DNA from: Embleya sp040605455
Lineage (GTDB): Bacteria > Actinomycetota > Actinomycetes > Streptomycetales > Streptomycetaceae
Length of the DNA stretch: 25,367 nt
Assembly (NCBI RefSeq): GCF_040605455.1
Contig: NZ_JBEXCV010000131.1
Coordinates: 1 to 25,367 of the forward strand
Direction: 5' to 3'
Part shown: positions 22,721 through 25,367 of the stretch, piece after piece
Position numbering within the stretch: the stretch's first letter is position 1
How the letters are laid out: the number at the start of each line of letters is the position of its first letter
Position numbers and translations under genes: made by a program
The notes under the pieces: model-generated
The model's database searches: none
Told to the model about the DNA's origin: nothing
Seen by the model: the letters and a program-made list of their open reading frames with translations, nothing else

Positions 22721-23410
22721 TCAGTGCCCGCTGGACGTCCACCCCTGCCGATGCAGGCGGTCGAATCCGTCCAGGAGAAGATCCAGCGCGAATTCGAATT
22801 CGAAACGATCGTCGCATCCCGCCCCGACGGTCGACGCCCGGTCGTGGTCCCGGCTCATCGCCATCTCCGCGATGTGCGGGTAGCGCTCGGCGACCTCGGG
22901 CGGCACGGCCGCCGGCGCCGACCCGGGGCTCGGCGAGTCGTCGAACAGTTCCCGGGTGAAACCCAACATGCGGCTGCCGAGGGCATGCATCACATGATGG
23001 GTGAGGTCCACGGAGAAGCCGCCGGCCCGGAACATCCCGATCATCGAGTCCATGTAGGCCAGGACGACCGGAGTCGGACTGCTGCGCGACTCGATCACCC
23101 GATACGCCCACCGGTGCCGTAGCAGCGTCTCGCGCGCGGAGAGGATGCGCTGCCGGACCGCGCTCTTCCAGTTTGAACCGTGCACCGGCGGATCGACCTC
23201 GCCGACGACGACGTCCACCATGCCGTCCAGCAGCTCTTCCTTGTTGGCCACGTGCTTGTAGAGCGCCATCGGCACGACGCCCAACCGCTGGGCGAGCCTG
23301 CGCATGCTGAGCGACTCGATCCCGACCTCGTCGGCGAGCGTCACGCCGGCACGCAGCACCCGATCCCTGCTCAACGGAACCCGGCGGGTGGTCTCCGACT
23401 GCCGAGCCAT
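22721..23410 (-). CDS. TetR-family transcriptional regulator
   Basis: This 229-residue protein has the N-terminal TetR helix-turn-helix at about 13-60: SRDRVLRAGVTLADEVG, then LSMRRLAQRLGVVPMALYKHVANKEELLD (key part LAQRLGVVPMALYKH). The C-terminal ligand domain, of the TetR_C type found with tetracycline-repressor-like proteins, runs from about 75 to 220. ATG 23410 is preferred because GGGGAG lies 9 bases upstream; at ATG 23419 the same box directly touches the start. It is divergent from the DUF4386 membrane protein gene, whose promoter carries two palindromes, so repression of that gene and itself is likely. Confidence 0.87.
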   Translation of the reverse strand: MARQSETTRRVPLSRDRVLRAGVTLADEVGIESLSMRRLAQRLGVVPMALYKHVANKEELLDGMVDVVVGEVDPPVHGSNWKSAVRQRILSARETLLRHRWAYRVIESRSSPTPVVLAYMDSMIGMFRAGGFSVDLTHHVMHALGSRMLGFTRELFDDSPSPGSAPAAVPPEVAERYPHIAEMAMSRDHDRASTVGAGCDDRFEFEFALDLLLDGFDRLHRQGWTSSGH

Positions 23411-23454
23411 CTCGACCATCTCCCCTGTGCCCCTTCGCCGACCGGTGTTCGCGC

Positions 23455-23483
23455 TTGACGAGTGTACGGCGTACGCCTACCTT
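23455..23483 (+). promoter_or_regulatory. Promoter of the DUF4386 gene
   Basis: TTGACG (23455-23460) and TACCTT (23478-23483) are separated by exactly 17 bases, a strong TTGACN / TAnnnT match. The start point would be near 23490. Confidence 0.6.
23463..23477. promoter_or_regulatory. TetR operator candidate 1, between -35 and -10
   Basis: GTGTAC-GGC-GTACGC is an imperfect inverted repeat (one mismatch) sharing the GTAC-N3-GTAC core with the second site. It fills the promoter spacer. Confidence 0.5.
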
Positions 23484-23486
23484 GAG

Positions 23487-23509
23487 CGAGGTGTACACAG
23501 TACACCTCG
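23487..23509. promoter_or_regulatory. TetR operator candidate 2, perfect 10-3-10 palindrome at the start point
   Basis: CGAGGTGTAC (23487-23496), ACA, GTACACCTCG (23500-23509) form a perfect inverted repeat. It covers the predicted transcription start of the DUF4386 gene, an ideal repressor position. Confidence 0.65.
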
Positions 23510-23560
23510 ACCGGCGGGCCGCCCGTGGGCCGATCCGTCCCGAAACGAAGTGGAGTCCGG

Positions 23561-24286
23561 ATGAATCCGACCAGAGGGACCGCGATAGTCGCCGGCGTGT
23601 TCTTCCTCGTCACCGAGGTGGCCGCGATCGTGGGCGTGTTGCTGTATCGCCCCGTCCTGGCCGACTCGCGCTACATCCTCGGCGCGGGCGCCGACGGTCG
23701 TGTCCTCGCGGGGGCGCTCTGCGAGATCGTCCTGGCGATCGCGATCATCGGCAGTGCGGTCACGCTCTACCCGGTCCTCAGGAGGCGGCACGAAGGAGCG
23801 GCGCTCGGTTACGTCTGCCTTCGGCTGCTCGAAGCCGCGGTCATCGTCGTCGGGATCGTCGGCACCGTGTCGATCGTGACGCTGCGACAGGAGGGAGTGG
23901 GCGCCGCCGACGCCGATGCGGCCGTGCTGGTCGGCAAGGCCCTGCTGGCGATCCACGACTGCACCTTCCTGTTCGGCCCCAACTTCATCCTGGGGGCGAA
24001 CACGGTGGTGCTGGCGGCCCTGGCGTACACCTCGCGACTCGTGCCGCGAACGATCGCCGTGTGCGGGCTGATCGGCGGCCCGCTGATCTGCGCCTCGGCG
24101 ACCGCCGTGTTGTTCGGGCTCTACGCACAGGTCTCCGTGGTGGGGTCGATCGCGGCCGTTCCGGTCTTCGGGTGGGAGGTGGCGCTCGCCGTCCGGCTGA
24201 TTGCCAAGGGCTTCGATCCGTCTCCCGCCGAGGCGCGCCGACGGTGTCCGGACGCCGGCGGGCGGGCAGTCTCGGAATCGGTGTGA
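23561..24286 (+). CDS. DUF4386 domain-containing membrane protein
   Basis: The 241-residue protein is mostly hydrophobic, with about six membrane segments (roughly 8-30, 48-70, 82-106, 132-156, 163-186, 190-211). The pattern, with RYILGAGADGRVLAGALCEIVLAIA, LYPVLRRRHEGAALGYVCLRLLEA and FLFGPNFILGANTVVLA, matches the DUF4386 family of uncharacterised integral membrane proteins. GPNFILGAN and LYPVLRR are its telling parts. GGAG lies five bases before ATG 23561. It is the only gene of its unit and appears controlled by the divergent TetR regulator, as small exporters or stress proteins often are; no transport function is demonstrated. Confidence 0.8.
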   Translation: MNPTRGTAIVAGVFFLVTEVAAIVGVLLYRPVLADSRYILGAGADGRVLAGALCEIVLAIAIIGSAVTLYPVLRRRHEGAALGYVCLRLLEAAVIVVGIVGTVSIVTLRQEGVGAADADAAVLVGKALLAIHDCTFLFGPNFILGANTVVLAALAYTSRLVPRTIAVCGLIGGPLICASATAVLFGLYAQVSVVGSIAAVPVFGWEVALAVRLIAKGFDPSPAEARRRCPDAGGRAVSESV

Positions 24287-24474
24287 TCACGATGCCGGGA
24301 CCTGTTGCGGATTCCGCGGCCGTGGCATGGCAGCATGCATGTCGACTGATCTGACGGTGCGTCACACAACTGGCGAGCCGGCCGGGTCGGTGCGTGGCGC
24401 ACGACAGGACACGATCGTCCGACGTTGCGACGGAACGGGCAAAACCCGCGAGTCGATGACGCTCGGCGGACGGA

Positions 24475-24480
24475 TATCAT
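24475..24480 (+). promoter_or_regulatory. Possible -10 box of the EtfD-like gene
   Basis: TATCAT is a good -10 match 17 bases before the palindrome at 24497. The -35 region is poor, which may mean activator use or a different sigma factor. Confidence 0.3.
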
Positions 24481-24496
24481 CGACGCAGTGATCAAG

Positions 24497-24510
24497 TTAC
24501 CAGTGGGTAA
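24497..24510. promoter_or_regulatory. TTACC-N4-GGTAA palindrome, likely operator
   Basis: TTACC-AGTG-GGTAA is a perfect 5-4-5 inverted repeat 75 bases upstream of the EtfD-like gene and just past its candidate -10 box. Its shape resembles sites of TetR-type regulators near fatty-acid oxidation genes in actinobacteria; that comparison is from memory. Confidence 0.45.
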
Positions 24511-24585
24511 GGTGCTCGAACGGCCTTGCCCGGTCGGCCGATACACGCCCCGGAAGGGACGTCCCACCGGAGGAGTCGAACACCC

Positions 24586-25367
24586 ATGCAGCTCGCAGGG
24601 ATCGTGATCTCGCTGCTGATCAGCGTGATCGGGTTCGCCCTACTCGGGCGCACCGCCGCCTACATCTACTCGTTCGTCAAACTCGGGCAGCCCGTGCGCG
24701 GCCGGACCAGCGCGGCCGGCACCCGTTTGCGCACGATGCTCACCGAGACGGTCGGGCACACCCGGATGCTCCGTTGGGGCATCGTCGGCGCCGCACACTG
24801 GTTCGTCATGGTCGGCTTCGGCGCGCTCGTCCTGACCCTGGTCAACGCGTACGGACAGCTCTTCTCGCCGGAGTTCGCGCTCTGGGGGCTCGGACACTGG
24901 GACGTGTTCGAGGTCTTCACCGAGTTCATGGGCCTGATGACCATCGTCGGCATTCTCGTGCTGATCGTGATCCGGCAGCGCACCCACCCGCGTCGGGCCG
25001 GGCGCAAGAGCCGATTCGCCGGATCCAGGCTCGGCCAGGCGTACTTCGTCGAGTTCGTGGTCGGCTCGGTGGGCGTGTGCATCATGCTGCTCCGTGGCCT
25101 GGAGGGCGCGCTCGCCGGAGTCGACGCGTACGAGCCTGGCTACTGGGTGAGTTACCCCCTGGTGTCCGCGTTCGGCGGGCTCTCCGACGGCACGTTGGAG
25201 AACCTGGTCTACCTCGTCGCGACGATCAAGATCGTCATCTCGATGACGTGGGCGATCACCATCGGCCTCAAGCCGAGCATGGGTGTGGCGTGGCACCGGT
25301 TCCTGGCGTTCTTCAACATCTACTTCAAGCGTGAGGCGGATGGTGGGGTCGCGTTGGGTGCGTTGCA
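24586..25367 (+). CDS. EtfD-like (Rv0338c-type) membrane Fe-S oxidoreductase, N-terminal part (3' end outside window)
   Basis: The frame stays open from ATG 24586 to the window end (260 codons), so the gene is truncated. GGAGGAG lies about 10 bases upstream. The visible part is the NarI/heterodisulfide-reductase-like membrane domain: TM1 3-24, TM2 66-88, TM3 110-130, TM4 154-172 and TM5 205-228, with GHTRMLRWGIVGAAHWFVMVGF, RAGRKSRFAGS and QAYFVEFVVG as telling segments. His58, His71 and His237 are candidate haem ligands. In actinobacteria, full-length relatives (700 or more residues) add ferredoxin and CCG domains and pass electrons from ETF during acyl-CoA oxidation to the quinone pool (EtfD in Mycobacterium). 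Those domains lie beyond the window. Confidence 0.82.
   Translation, partial: MQLAGIVISLLISVIGFALLGRTAAYIYSFVKLGQPVRGRTSAAGTRLRTMLTETVGHTRMLRWGIVGAAHWFVMVGFGALVLTLVNAYGQLFSPEFALWGLGHWDVFEVFTEFMGLMTIVGILVLIVIRQRTHPRRAGRKSRFAGSRLGQAYFVEFVVGSVGVCIMLLRGLEGALAGVDAYEPGYWVSYPLVSAFGGLSDGTLENLVYLVATIKIVISMTWAITIGLKPSMGVAWHRFLAFFNIYFKREADGGVALGAL

Noticed and set aside
24425..24607. 60-codon frame upstream of the EtfD-like gene
   Set aside because: No domain or ribosome site; it covers the promoter and operator area and overlaps the real start.

Overview
The window is high-GC DNA (roughly 70 percent G+C by eye) with the strong third-position G/C bias, short overlapping genes and TAnnnT -10 boxes expected of an actinomycete, most likely Streptomyces-like. 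I see no rRNA or tRNA genes, CRISPR arrays, transposases or phage genes. It looks like chromosome with a metabolic and accessory character. The left edge cuts a P450-like gene and the right edge cuts a membrane Fe-S oxidoreductase gene.

Layout. Positions 1-3476 hold the end of a compact P450-like protein, an alpha/beta hydrolase (-), a GNAT acetyltransferase (+), a short Old Yellow Enzyme remnant beside CCCGA and GGGCCGGGC tandem repeats, and a small lytic-transglycosylase-like lipoprotein (+). Positions 3490-8080 (all -) form a tightly overlapping operon: an XRE-cupin regulator, a DapA-family lyase/deaminase, a DAO-type FAD oxidoreductase, a small 2Fe-2S protein and a FAD/BFD-type dehydrogenase subunit. 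Divergently, 8536-15961 (+) encodes a complete oligopeptide-type ABC importer (binding lipoprotein, two permeases, two ATPases), a metal-dependent amidohydrolase and an NTF2-like protein. The 455-base region between the two operons carries a good promoter in each direction and a palindrome placed just past the start of the leftward transcript.

How this block may work together. A three-subunit flavo/iron-sulfur dehydrogenase next to a DapA-type deaminase is the arrangement known from 4-hydroxyproline degradation (cis-4-hydroxy-D-proline dehydrogenase plus pyrroline-4-hydroxy-2-carboxylate deaminase). A peptide importer and an amidohydrolase related to prolidases or imidazolonepropionase-like enzymes sit opposite. 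My inference is a single regulon that imports a peptide or amide, cleaves it, and oxidises and opens the released imino acid. The epimerase and the ketoglutarate-semialdehyde dehydrogenase of the classical pathway are not in the window.

Positions 16093-18227 contain an ArsR-type regulator (-) divergent from a zinc-free quinone oxidoreductase (+), with a nested operator-like region between them, then a GNAT (-). Positions 18487-21594 carry a 2-oxoadipate dioxygenase/decarboxylase (HglS family) followed by an ALDH7/antiquitin-type aldehyde dehydrogenase, together a recognisable part of lysine (alpha-aminoadipate) catabolism. Positions 21939-24286 hold a second RimJ/RimL-like GNAT (+) and a TetR regulator (-) divergent from a DUF4386 membrane protein (+), with two operator-like palindromes over the promoter. 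The window ends in the N-terminal membrane domain of an EtfD-like (Rv0338c-type) Fe-S oxidoreductase, preceded by a TTACC-N4-GGTAA palindrome.
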